A DNA stretch of 64,000 nucleotides from Nicotiana tabacum (Eukaryota > Streptophyta > Magnoliopsida > Solanales > Solanaceae): positions 101,908,411 to 101,972,410 of the forward strand of contig NC_134084.1 in the NCBI RefSeq assembly GCF_000715075.1, read 5' to 3'. Position 1 is the stretch's first letter; every line of letters begins with the position of its first letter. The notes beneath the pieces are model-generated. The model did not search any database and was not told where the DNA came from. It was given only the letters and a program-made list of their open reading frames with translations. Made by a program: the position numbers and the translations under genes. Positions 34,473-45,321 of the stretch are shown piece by piece.

Positions 34473-37268
34473 GGTAACGACCCGGCCGGGCGTTTTAAGA
34501 ATTAACGCCCCGACCCCTATTAACTGCATTCCCTATGTTTGTTTCTGCTAGTGTGAGTTGCCGAGAACACTTATTTGGAGTTTCAGAGAGTTTTGGAACA
34601 CTTAGTCCCTAAATGAGAGTTTAAGCTTGAGAATTTGGACCATAGCCGGAGCAGTTTGAAGACGGCCTCAGAATGAAATTTCGTTAGTTCCTTTATCTCC
34701 GTTGGGTGATTTCGGACTTAGGGACGTGTTCGGATTGTATTTTGGAGGTCCGTAGCTTAATTAGACTTGAAATGCCGAAAGTTGAATTTTTGAAGTTTCT
34801 GGTTCGATAGTGAGATTTTTATCTAAGGGTCGGAATGGAATTCTGAGAGTTGGAGTAGTTCCGTAGTGTTGAATGTGACGTGTGTGCAAAATGTTAGGTC
34901 ATTAGAATGAGGTTTGATAGACTTTTTGATCGAAAGCGAAATTCGGAAGTCTTTTGAGTTTTTAGGCTTGAATCCATGGTTAATTCGATGTTTCGATGTT
35001 ATTTTAGGTGTTTTGAGGATTGGTATAAGTTTGGATAGTGGTATATCACTTGTTCATACTTTTGGTTGAGGTCCTAGGGGCCTCGGGATGATTTTGAATA
35101 GTTAACGGGGAGTTTGGGAGATTTGTTGGAGCAACTTCAGCTGCTGATTCTACTATTATAATCGCACCTGCGGTTAGGGAGCCGTAGGTGTGGTGACCGC
35201 AGAAGAAGTAGGAGGACCGCATGTGCGGTCTGAGGCATTTTGGGAGTTGACCGCAGATGCGGCCCAGGCACCGCAAAAGCGGCACCGCATCTGCGGAAAG
35301 GATGTCGCAGGTGCGGAAATCCCTGTTAAATGAAAAGTCACAGGTGCGACTTGGTCTTCACAGAAGTGGGACCGCACCAAAGCCACAAATGCGGTTTCAC
35401 TGGTCAGAAAAGGGCAGAAACGAGGGTTTAGTCTCAAAACTTGGAAAATTCAATTGGGAGCTCGGGATTGGCGATTTTGAGAGAGATTTTCACCTGGGTG
35501 TTTTGGGTAAGTAAATCTTACTCGGTTTTGATTAATTTCCATGAATCTATGCTTAAATTCATCCTTTGAATTCGAATTTGGGGTGGAAAAATTGAAGAAA
35601 AATTGGAAATGTTCTTAGACCTAATTTTGGAGTTTTGATCAAGATTTTGATGTCGGATTGGAGCAATTTCTATATATATGAAATCACGAGAGTGTGGGGA
35701 TTCCAAATTTGTAAATTCTACCAGATTTCGAGACGTTGGCCCAGTGGGCATTTTGGTCATTTTTCCTAATTCCGCGTATTAGCTTAGAATTAATTAGTGG
35801 AATCAGTTACTTGAAGTTATATTTACATTATGCAATTGATTTGACTAGATTTGGTCCATTTGGAGTCAAGTACTCATGGCAAGAACGTGGTTTCAGGTTA
35901 ATTTTTGAGCCGGTTCGAGGCAAGTGGCTTGCCTAACCTTGTGCGGCGGAGCTCCCCTTAGAATTTGGTGTTGTTGATATATGAAATGCCTTGTACGTGA
36001 GGTGACGAGTGCGTGCATGTGCTAATTGTTGAAAATCCTATTTTTTCCTTACTTAACCATAATTGTGTTTTCTTCCCTGTTTATACTACTTGCAATTTAA
36101 GCCTATTGTTAGCTAGGGAAGCATGCCTAATTGACTTAATTGCTTTACTTTCTCAAACTGCTTTATGTGAATTCTATGTAGCATGCTAGGTTAGAAATAA
36201 CTGTTTTACCTTGGTATGAAATTTTGATTGAACTGAATATTCTTCGTGTTGCTGTTGTGTGTTTACTTTGGGACTACGGGATGGTATCCCGGTAGATCCC
36301 CCTGCATGTTTACTTTGGGACTACAGATTTGTATTTCGGTGGACCCCCCAGCACATTTATATTGGAACTACGGGATTGCACCCGGTAGATTCCTCCAGTA
36401 CTGGGTATTTACATTTGGGACTACGGATCGGGATTCCGGTAGATCCCTGGTGTACTATGAGTTGGACTATGGGACGACACCCGGGAGATCCATTAGACAT
36501 TTACATTTGGGGGCTATAGGACAGTATTCTGGTAGATCCCCGATTTTCTAGATATTTACATTTGGGGGCTACACGGCGGTATCCTGGTAGATCCCCGGTT
36601 GCTATCTTTGTGTTGAGCTGTATTCTTTCTCTGATGTTTTTCTCTATTGTATTTATTGTTATTCTTATTATCCCGTGTTACTTCATACTGTTGGCATTTA
36701 ATTATATTGTCGTATGTTATACTGTTTTGCCTCATTTTTTCAGTTAAAATCAGTAGGGCCCTGACCTTCCTCGTCACTACTCGACCGAGGTTAGGCTTGG
36801 CACTTACTAAGTACCGTTGTGGTGTGCTCATGCCCTTCTTGTGCATGTTTTTCATGTGCAGATCCAAGTTCTTCAGCTCAGCCCTACTACCCTTGAGGCG
36901 AGGCGATTCTCCAAAGACTTCGAGGTATATCGGCTACGTCCGCAGACCGAGGAGTCCCTTTCCATTATCTCTTATAGTTTTAGCCCTTCTGTATTTATCT
37001 TGATTTAGACATTCTGGAGTTAGAGCACAATGTAGTATTCATAGCTTGCGATTTCATGAGATTCCGGATTTTGGGAAGTTGTTCAGTTTTTGAGATCTTG
37101 TATTTGCATATGCTGAGCGGCATCTTAAATGCTTCTATATTTGTTTATCTTCAGTTTTTATCAATTTTTCTGTATTTTGTTTCTTTTTCTGCAATTGTTT
37201 GGCTTTCCTAGTCGTAGAGATTAGGTGCCATCATGATAGTTCACGGAGGGCGAACTTGGGTTGTGACA
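34473..37268 (+). repeat. Element B 5' LTR
   Basis: A 2.8-kb LTR from GGTAACGACCC (first T changed to G) to GGTTGTGACA. In order it has a CpG module with CCGCAGATGCGG/CGCAGGTGCGG words (35158-35400), GAGCTCGGGATTGGCGATTTT, donor GTAAGT (35507-35512), a minisatellite (36265-36595), the CCTCGTCACTACTC block (about 36767), and acceptor TTCATGTGCAG (36861). The promoter was not located with confidence. Confidence 0.92.
36265..36600. repeat. Minisatellite in element B LTR (TTTACATTTGGGACTACGG unit)
   Basis: About six units of 50-57 bp repeat with the core TTTGGGACTACGGGA…TCCCGGTAGATCCCC. The same block is at about 43134-43465 in the 3' LTR, with more differences than the sequences on either side. 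Open frames reading through it are artefacts of the repeat. Confidence 0.85.
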
Positions 37269-37271
37269 AGT

Positions 37272-37286
37272 TAGTATTAGAGCTCT
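37272..37286 (+). other. Element B primer binding site (degenerate tRNA-iMet)
   Basis: TAGTATTAGAGCTCT lies three bases after the LTR end. It differs by two transitions from TGGTATCAGAGCTCT, the initiator tRNA-Met complement. Confidence 0.8.
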
Positions 37287-37470
37287 AGGTTCATAGGAGT
37301 CATAAATCACAAGCTAGTTTATTAGAGTCTCGCGGATCGGTACAGAGATTCCTGTACTTATCTATGAGAGGCTATGTAACCGTTAGGAAAATTTCATTTC
37401 ATTTGATTTCGCTGTTGTGCGAGATTTTTGACATCACAATCCTAAACCTCTGTCTTCCATTCTCATACAA

Positions 37471-38345
37471 ATGGTGAGGACACGTGCTACCAGTGGTGAC
37501 CAGACACCTGCGCCCCGTGTGAGATCTGTCAGAGGTTGGGGCCGGGGTAGAGGCCGAGGACGCGCACTCGGTGCAGCTAGATCACTCGCGTGAGCTGGTA
37601 TGGAGGAGCCACCATCACTTCTAACTGGAGCCCAAGCGCCTAATACGCCTACTGTTACTACTACTCCAGCACTTCAGGAGACCTTAACACAGTTCCTGAG
37701 CATATTTGGTACATTGGTTTAGGCGAGATTGATTCAGGTTGTACCAACTACTTCACAGATCGGGGAAGGGACCCAAACTTCCGCCGCCCCCACTCTAGAG
37801 CAGGGAATTTGCATTGGTCAGGTTCCAGGTGTTATGGCGACACAGCCTGTGGTCCCAGTTTAGCGGGTGGTGAGGCTCTCTCACTGAGTAGAGGACAGGT
37901 GGGTCCAGTAGAGAAAGGACTGATGAGGTCAGGAGAGAGAGTATGGGGAAGCGAGGAGACCTCGTAGACCGGAGAGATCCACTGGTCCTTATTTTGGAGG
38001 AAGAGTACGGCATGGTAGAGGTTTTGTGGGTCAACCAGCTTAGTTTGTGTCTCAGACTTCACACAGTGTTTCAGATGTTCAGGGCTTTCAAAGTACCCGT
38101 ACCGCATAGTTCCCACTGCCATGTCAGCCGCGAGGTTGTTTTGAGTATGGTGACATACGCCATGTTGTGAGGTATTGCCCCAGACTTAGGAGGGGTGCAC
38201 CTCCACAGACTTCTCAGCCATAGCGTGCCCCATAGAGTTCTCAGGCTATGGTTACAGCACCAGTTGCTACCCGACCTACTCAGCCAGCTAGAGGTGGAGG
38301 TCGGGGAGGTAGAGTTCGCCCTGGAGGGGGAGGCCAGGACAGATA
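37471..38345 (+). pseudogene. Element B gag, internally deleted
   Basis: ATG 37471 gives MVRTRATSGDQTPAPRVRS and then GRGRGRGRA, a standard Tekay gag start; a TGA follows near 37591. The N-terminal linker (LTQFLSIFGTLV) is present. The roughly 250-residue capsid with its tryptophan-rich core, clear in A and D, cannot be found; the sequence goes almost directly to RRPRRPERSTGPYFGG and to the nucleocapsid knuckle CFEYGDIRHVVRYCPR near 38140-38190, whose second cysteine is Tyr. Many stops lie within it. Confidence 0.8.
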
Positions 38346-38802
38346 TTATGCTCTTCCTGCCCACACCGATACTGTCGCCTCCAATTCTGTCATCACATGT
38401 ATTGTCCTGGTTTATCATAGAGATGCATCGATTTTATTCGATCTAGGCTCCACTTATTCTTATGTGTCTTCTTATTTTGCCCCATATTTGGGTGTATCTC
38501 GGGATTCTTTGAGTTGTCCTATTTATGTTTCTACTCCTGTAGGAGATTCTCTTGTTGTGGACCGCGTTTATCGGTCATGTGTGGTTGCTCTTAGTGGTTT
38601 TGAAACTAGAGCTAATGTATTATTGCTCATCATGGTAGATTTTGATGTTATCTTGGGCATGGACTGGTTGTTGCCCCATTATGCTATTCTTGATTGTCAC
38701 GCCAAAATTGTGACGCTGGCTATGCTAGGTGTAACGCGAGTAGAGTGGAGGGGTACCTTAGATCATACTTCCAGTGGAGTTATTTCATTCCGTAAGACTT
38801 AA
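38346..38802 (+). pseudogene. Element B aspartic protease
   Basis: The frame 38248-38802 continues from the nucleocapsid tail (RGGGRGGRVRPGGG) into the protease: ILFDLGSTYSYVSSYF with the catalytic Asp kept, PIYVSTPVGDSLVVDRVY, and DVILGMDWLLPHYA. It ends at TAA 38800, in the protease-RT linker. Of the protease copies in the chromoviruses here, this is the least damaged. Confidence 0.88.
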
Positions 38803-38805
38803 TGT

Positions 38806-39780
38806 TTGGTTGAGAAGTGGTGTGACGCGTATCTAGATTATGTGAGAGATGTCAGTATTGACACCCCTATAATTGATTTAGTCCCTGTAGTACGAGATTT
38901 TTCTGATGTGTTTCCAGCTGATCTTCCGGGCATGTCGCCCGATAGAGATATTGATTTTGGCATTGATCTGTTGCCGGTCACTCAGCCCATTTCTATTCCT
39001 CTGTATCGTATGGCCCTTCATGAGTTGAAGGAATTGAAGGATCAATTATAGGAATTGCTTGATAAAGGTTTTATTCGGCCTAGTGTATCAACTTGGGATG
39101 CTCCTATCTTGTTTGTAAAGAAAAAGGATGGTTCTATGCGTATGTGCATTGATTATCGCCAGTTGACCAAAGTTACAGTGAAGAACCATTATCCTTTTCC
39201 CCGTATTGATGATTTGTTTGACCAGCTACAAGGTACACAAGTGTTTTCTAAGATTGACTTGCGTTCAGGTTACCATCAGTTGAAGATTCGGGAGCCAGAT
39301 ATTCCGAAGACTGCTTTTAGGACTCGGTATGGTCATTACGAGTTTCTTGTTATGTCATTTGGGCTGACCAATGCCCCAACAACCTTTATGCATTTGATGC
39401 ACAGTGTGTTCCGGCCGTATCTTGATCTCGTTCGTCATTGTCTTTATTGATGATATTCTGGTATACTCCCAGAGTCGGGAAGATCATGAGCAACACCTGA
39501 GGATAGTGCTTCAGACTTTGAGAGAAAAGAAGTTATATGCAAAGTTCTCGAAATGTGAGTTTTGGTTGAATTCCATGGAATTCTTGGGCTACGTGGTTTC
39601 GAGTGAGGGTATTCAAGTGGATCCGAAGAAAGTGGAAGCAGTGCAGAGTTGGCCCAGACCATCCTCAGCTACAGAGATTCGCAGTTTCTTGGCTTGGCAG
39701 GTTACTACTGTCGATTTGTTGAGGGGTTTTCATCTATTTCAGCCCCGATGACCAGGCTGACCCAGAAGGGTGCTCCATTC
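38806..39780 (+). pseudogene. Element B reverse transcriptase
   Basis: Reading on from 38806: [39 protein letters not shown], stop TAG at 39049, then [58 protein letters not shown]. An extra base near 39425 shifts the frame just before the catalytic FIDDILVYS (39430-39470). The thumb region follows ([20 protein letters not shown]) and the connection RSFLAW. All main RT motifs are present; only stops and shifts break them. Confidence 0.9.
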
Positions 39781-40060
39781 TAGTGGATGGAAGAGTGTGA
39801 GGTGAGCTTCCAGAAGCTCAAGACAACTTTGACTACAACCCTTGTTTTGATATTGCCTACAGGTTCGGGGTCTTGTACTGTCTATTGTGATGCCTCGAGG
39901 ATTGGCCTTGGAGCGGTATTGATGCAGGACGGTAGGATGATTGCCTACGCATCCAGACAGTTGAAGGTACAGGAGAAGAATTATCCTGTCCATGATCTCG
40001 AGTTAGCTGCTATTGTTCAGGCCTTGAAGGTCTAGCGTTATTTTTTGTACGGTGATGCCA
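39781..40060 (+). pseudogene. Element B RNase H, C-terminal half deleted
   Basis: The N-terminal half is clear: [20 protein letters not shown] with the first catalytic Asp, [27 protein letters not shown]. After RYFLYG (about 40050) the sequence goes directly to DARDVIIGDDGVL, which belongs to the RNase H-integrase linker. The TDHRSLQ…DALSRK half found in A and D is missing, so about 150 codons are deleted near 40055. Confidence 0.82.
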
Positions 40061-40065
40061 GAGAT

Positions 40066-41090
40066 GTGATTATTGGTGATGATGGGGTATTGAGGGTGCA
40101 GGGTCGGGTAAGTGTACCCATTGTTGATGGGCTTCGGGAGTTGATTCTAGAAGAGGCCCATAGTTCGCGGTATTCTATTCATCTGGGTGCCGCGAAGATG
40201 TACCAGGATTTGAGGTAGCACTATTGGTGGAGGCGGATGAAGAAAGATATCATTGGGTTTGTAGCTCGGTGCCTCAATTGTCAGCAGGTGAAGTACGAGC
40301 ACTAGAGACCAGGTGGGTTACTACAGCAGATAGAGATTCAGGAGTGGAAGTGGGAGCGGATCACCATGGACTTCGTAGTTGGGCTCCCATGAACTTTGAG
40401 GAAGTTCAATGCCATTTGGGTGATTGTGGATCGGCTGACCAAGTCTGCGTACGTCATTCTTGTGTGTACTACTTATTTTTCGGAGCGACTGGCGGAGATT
40501 TATATCCGGGAGGTTGTTCGTCTACATGGCATTCTAGTTTCTATCATTTCAGATAGAGGTACTCAGTTCACATCACGGTTCTGAAGGGCCGTATAGCATG
40601 AGTTAGGTACCCGGGCGGAGTTGAGCAAAGCATTTCACCCCCAGACAGACGGACAGTCCGAGCGCACTATTTAGATTCTTGAGGATATGCTTAGTGCGTG
40701 TGTGATGGAGTTTAGAGGTTCTTGGGATCAGTTCTTGCCACTGGCGGAGTTTGCCTATAACAACAACTATCAGTCCAGCATTCAGATGGCACCGTATGAG
40801 GCCTTGTATGGTAGGCGGTTTAGATCCCCATTGGGTTGGTTTGAATTGGGTGAGGCTAGATTATTGGGCACGGACTTGGTTTAGGATGCTTTGGAGAATG
40901 TTAAGGTGATTTAGGATAGACTATGTATAGCCTAGTCCGTACAGAAGAGTTACACGGACCAGAAGGTTCATGATGTTTCCTATGTGGTTGGAGAGCAGGT
41001 TTTGCTTCAGATTTTGCCTATGAAGGACGTTATGAGATTTGTGAAGAAAGGGGAGTTGAGTCCCAGGTTTATTGGTCCTTTTGAGATATT
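40066..41090 (+). pseudogene. Element B integrase
   Basis: The zinc-binding region (EEAHSSRYSIH, CLNCQQVKYEH) spans 40150-40305, with the HHCC residues kept. The core has WERITMDFVVGLP (first Asp, 40350-40385), ISDRGTQFTSRF (second Asp, 40545-40582), and HPQTDGQSERTI (Glu, 40637-40675). Then come FAYNNNYQSSIQMAPYEALYG and the GPFEILRRVG tail. Stops are at 40216, 40303, 40390, 40582 and others. Integrase joins the cDNA to host DNA. Confidence 0.88.
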
Positions 41091-41394
41091 GAGACGTGTT
41101 GGGGAGGTTGCTTATGAGCTTGCCTTACCTCCTAGCTTGGCAGGATTTCATCCGGTATTTCATGTTTCGATGCTCTGGAGGTATCACAGTGATCCGTCGC
41201 ACGTGTTGGATTTCAGTTCAGTCCAGTTGGACAAGGATCTATCTTATGTTGAGGAGCTGGTGGCAATATTGGACAGGCAGATTAGAAAGCTGAGGTCAAA
41301 GAACATTGCATTAGTGAAGGTTTAGTGGCGGGGTCGGCCGGTCGAGGAGGCGACCTGGGATATCGAGCAGGATATGCGCAGCCGTTACCCTTAA
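41091..41394 (+). pseudogene. Element B chromodomain end of integrase
   Basis: FHPVFHVSMLWRY is followed by a linker and then the chromodomain (VEELVAILDRQIRKLRSKNI, VQWRGRPVEEATWD with a stop at 41323, DMRSRYP), with TAA at 41392. The W-x-EATW element marks the Tekay/Del clade of chromoviruses, in which this domain directs integration to heterochromatin. The sequence passes straight into LTR-like DNA at about 41396, leaving no room for a polypurine tract. Confidence 0.88.
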
Positions 41395-41395
41395 T

Positions 41396-44136
41396 GAGAG
41401 TTTCAGAGAGTTTTGGGACACTTAGTCCCTAAATGAGAGTTTAAACTTTAGAATTTGGATCGTAGTCGGAGCAGTATGAACACGGCCTCAGAATGGAATT
41501 TCGTTGGTTCCGTTAGCTCCGTTGGGTGATTTCGGGCTTAGGGGCGTGTTCAGATTGTGTTTTAGAGGTCTGTAGCTTAATTAGGCTTGAAATGTCGAAA
41601 GTTGAATTTTTGAAGTTTCCGGTTTGATAGTGATATTTTGATCTAGGGTCGGAATGGAATTCTGAGAGTTGGAGTAGCTCCATAGTGTTGAATGTGATGT
41701 GTGTGCAAAATTTCAAGTCATTCGGATGAGGTTTGATAGACTTTTTGATCGAAAGCGGAATTCAGAAGTCTTTTGAGTTTTTAGGCTTGAATCTATAGTT
41801 AATTCGATGTTTCGATGTAGTTTTAGGTGTTTTGAGGATTGGTATAAGTTTGGATTGTGGTATATGACTTGTTCGTGCTTTTGGTTGAGGTCCCGGGGGA
41901 TTCGGGATGATTTCGGATGGTTAACGGGGAGTTTGGGAGATTTGTTGGAGCATCTTCAACTGCTGTTTCTACTGTCATAACCGCACCTGCAGTTAGGGAG
42001 CCGCAGGTGCGATGACTGCAGAAGCAGTAGGAGGACCGCAGGTGCAGTCTGAGGCATTTTGGGAGTTGACCGCAGATGCGGCCCAGGCACCACAGAAGCG
42101 GCACCGCATTTGCGGAAAGGAAGTCGCAGGTGCGAAAATCCCTGTTAAATGAAAAGTCGTAGGTGCGACTTGGTCTTCACAGAAGTGGGACCGCAGGTGC
42201 GGTCCCAGAGCTGTAGATGCGGTCCCAAAGCTACAGATGCGGTCCAAGAGCCGCAGATGCGGTTTCACTAGTCAGAAAAGGGCAGAAACGAGGGTTTAGT
42301 CTCAAAACTTGAAAAATTGAATTGGGAGCTCGGGATTGGCGATTTTGAGAGAGATTTTCACCTGGGTGTTTTGGGTAAGTAATTCTTACTCGGTTTTTAT
42401 TAATTTCCACGAATCTATGCTTAAATTCATCCTTTGAATTCAAATTTGGGGTGAAAAAATTGGAGAAAAATTAGAAAAGTTCCTAGACCTAATTTTGGTG
42501 TTTTAATCAAGATTTTGATGTCGGATTGGAGTAATTTTTGTATATATGAACTCGTAAGAGTGTGATGATTCCAAATTTGTAAATTCTACCCGATTCTGAG
42601 ATGTGGACCTGGGGGGCGTTTTGGTCATTTTTCCTAATTCCGCGTATTAGCTTAGAATTAATTAGTGGAATCACTTACTTGAAGTTATATTTACATTATG
42701 CAATTGATTTGAATAGATTTGGACCATTTAGAGTCGAGTACTCATGGCAAGAGCGTGGTTTCGAGTTGATTTTTAAGCTGGTTCGAGGTAAGTGGCTTGC
42801 CTAACCTTGTGTGGGGGAACTCCCCTTAGGATTTGGTGTTGTTGATATAAAAAATGCCTTGTACGTGAGTTGACGAGTGCGTGCATGTGCTAATTGTTGA
42901 AAATCCTATTTTTTCCTTACTTAACCATAATTGTGTTTTCTTCCCTGTTTATACTACTTGCAATTTAAGCCTATTGTTAGCTAGGGAAGCATGCCTAATT
43001 GACTTAATTGCTTTACTTTCTCAAACTGCTTTATGTGAATTCTATGTAGCATGCTAGGTTAGAAATACCTGTTTTACCTTGGTATGAAATTTGGATTGAA
43101 CTGAATATTCTTCGTATTGTTGTTGTGTGTTTACTTTGGGACTACGGGACGGTATCCCGGTAGATCCTCCTGCATGTTTACTTTAGGACTACGGATTTGT
43201 ATTCCGGTAGATCCTCCTACACATTTATATTGGAACTGCGGGACTGCACCAGGTAGATTCCCCCAGTACTGGGTATTTACATTTGGGGACTACGGATCGG
43301 GATTCCGGTAGATCCCCGACGCATTATGAGTTGGACTATGGGACGACACCCGGGATATCCACTGTACATTTACATTTGGGGGCTATAGGACAGTATTCTG
43401 GTAGATCCCCGATTTTCTAGATATTTACATTTGGGGGCTACACGACGGTGTCCTGGTAGATCCCCGGTTGCTATCTTTGTGTTGAGCTGTATTCTTTCTC
43501 TGATGTTTTTCTCTATTGTATTTATTGTTATTCTTATTATCCCGTGTTACTTCATACTGTTGGCATTTAATTATATTGTCGTATGTTATACTGTTTTGCC
43601 TCATTTTTTCAGTTAAAATCAGTAGGGCCCTGACCTTCCTCGTCACTACTCGACCGAGGTTAGGCTTGGCACTTACTGAGTACCGTTGTGGTGTGCTCAT
43701 GCCCTTCTTGTGCATGTTTTTCATGTGCAGATCCAAGTTCTTCAGCTCAGCCCTACTACCCTTGAGGCGAGGCGATTCTCCAAAGACTTCGAGGTATATC
43801 GGCTACGTCCGCAGACCGAGGAGTCCCTTTCCATTCTCTCTTATAGTTTTAGCCCTTCTGTATTTATCTTGATTTAGACATTCTGGAGTTAGAGCACAAT
43901 GTAGTATTCATAGCTTGCGATTTCATGAGATTCCGGATTTTGGGAAGTTGTTCAGTTTTTGAGATCTTGTATTTGTATATACCGAGCGACATCTTAAACG
44001 CTTCTATATTTATTTATCTTCTGTTTTATTGGTTTTTCCGCATTTTGTTTCTTTTTCTCCAATTTTTAGGCTTACCTAGTCGTAGAGACTAGGTGCCGTC
44101 ACGATAGTTCACAGAGGGTGAACTTAAGTCGTGACA
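41396..44136 (+). repeat. Element B 3' LTR, first about 105 bp missing
   Basis: It begins at GAGTTTCAGAGAGTTTTGG, which corresponds to position about 34578 of the 5' LTR, and ends TCGTGACA at 44136. Donor-like GTAAGT is at 42375-42380, acceptor GTGCAG ends at 43730, and the CpG module is at 41985-42262. That module has extra CCGCAGATGCGG-type units absent from the 5' LTR. The middle and end parts are nearly identical to the 5' LTR. Confidence 0.92.
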
Positions 44137-45321
44137 CATATAGGTACAACTCGACGATAAGAGAGATAGCATGAATTAATGATTCCAAATAAGGATAAGT
44201 CAACAATGAAAGGGATAACAAATCTTCAATTAAGGTTAAGAAAATTACAGAAAGGACGACGATAACTTCAATTAAGGTTAAGCAATTACAGAAAGACAAC
44301 ATAACTTCAATTGAGGATAAGCAATTACGGAAAACACATCATGGCAATAAAGGGGGAGACAACATTAATTAAGGCACATAAGACTTTATTGGCAACAAGG
44401 GTAGAACATGAATCAATCAACTCCAAATAAAACATGTAAGGGTGAAATTAGTAAATGGAGGATTTAACATGATAAGACAATTTTATTTTTGATGAGCATA
44501 AGAACCTAAGAGCCTACGACGGTCAAATTCCCACAAATAAGCCCGAGTATGTACTCGTCACCTCGCGTACACGGTCTTCACATGACACCATTAGCACAAA
44601 CGACTCAAATTCTAAGTTCCCCCACACAAAGTTAGGCAAGATACTTCCCTCAAAGAAGCTAGACAATACTCTAAAATGACCTTCTCGTATGAAATAACCT
44701 CCAGACGGCTCAAATCTAATCAAAATAACTTCATATCATAAATAAAACTCATAGGAAATAATTTCGGTTAATAAATCTTCGATCTTGAAAGATAAGTAAA
44801 AAGTCAACCTCGAGCTCGCATCTCGGAACCCGACCAAAATTATAAAATCCAAACACTCATTCAAGCATACCAAAAATACTCAAATCTAATCACAACTCGA
44901 TCTTCAATTCCTCAAATTAAAGTCTAGGAAGTTTCAACAAGTTTTCCAAAATTTCTCAACTCAAAACACTAATTTAATGATAAAAACAAAGATTAAATCA
45001 TGAAATAAAATCAAATCTGAGTAAAGAATATTTACCGTAATCCAACACGTAATGAATCCATCAAAAATCTCTCAAATCTGAGGCTTGCAACTCAAGATTT
45101 GATAAAAAAGACCAAACTTCGAAATATAGTTCTTATATTACTATCCAGTGATTAATACATCGCGATCGCTAATAACAAAAATCAAGGCTGCCAAAATGTG
45201 ATTCGCGAACGCGACATAAAGGTCACGAACGCGGTGACCAAATCTCCAGACTCTATGGGAATGTGTCTATGTACTCACGAACGCGAAAAGAAATTATGCC
45301 TGATGCCCCTTTTCCGCCATA

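Larger units (their letters stand above)
34473..44136 (+). mobile_element. Element B: Tekay/Del-like chromovirus, complete but deleted inside
   Basis: Perfect duplication CATAT (34468-34472 and 44137-44141) flanks GGTAACGACCC…TCGTGACA. Two plus-strand LTRs (34473-37268; 41396-44136) bracket gag-pol with an integrase and chromodomain. The LTRs look much more alike than those of A, so the insertion is younger. Three deletions are visible: most of the gag capsid, the second half of RNase H with the following linker, and the polypurine tract together with about the first 105 bp of the 3' LTR. It cannot replicate by itself. Confidence 0.93.
32730..45321 (-). mobile_element. LTR C (Tekay-like), interrupted by element B, runs on beyond D
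   Basis: The left end TGTCACGACCCC at 32730 matches the terminus of the other Tekay-type LTRs. C consists of 32730-34472 and 44137-45321, about 2.9 kb; its right end lies past element D outside the window. It shows an acceptor-like CTGCACAAAAT near 33101 and the related leader block (about 33120-33190), imperfect CTTGTCTCGCCACATG repeats (33968-34090), and a CpG module with GCGAACGCG words (45165-45290), all on the minus strand. Whether it is a solo LTR or part of a full element cannot be told here. Confidence 0.75.

Noticed and set aside
36246..36551. Open frame of about 100 codons with repeating WDYG-like units
   Set aside because: It spans the LTR minisatellite; the same happens in the second LTR. 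No start context or domain.
36556..36867. Minus-strand 103-codon frame present in both LTRs of B
   Set aside because: Its preservation follows from LTR identity, not selection. It has no domain and runs antisense through the leader block.
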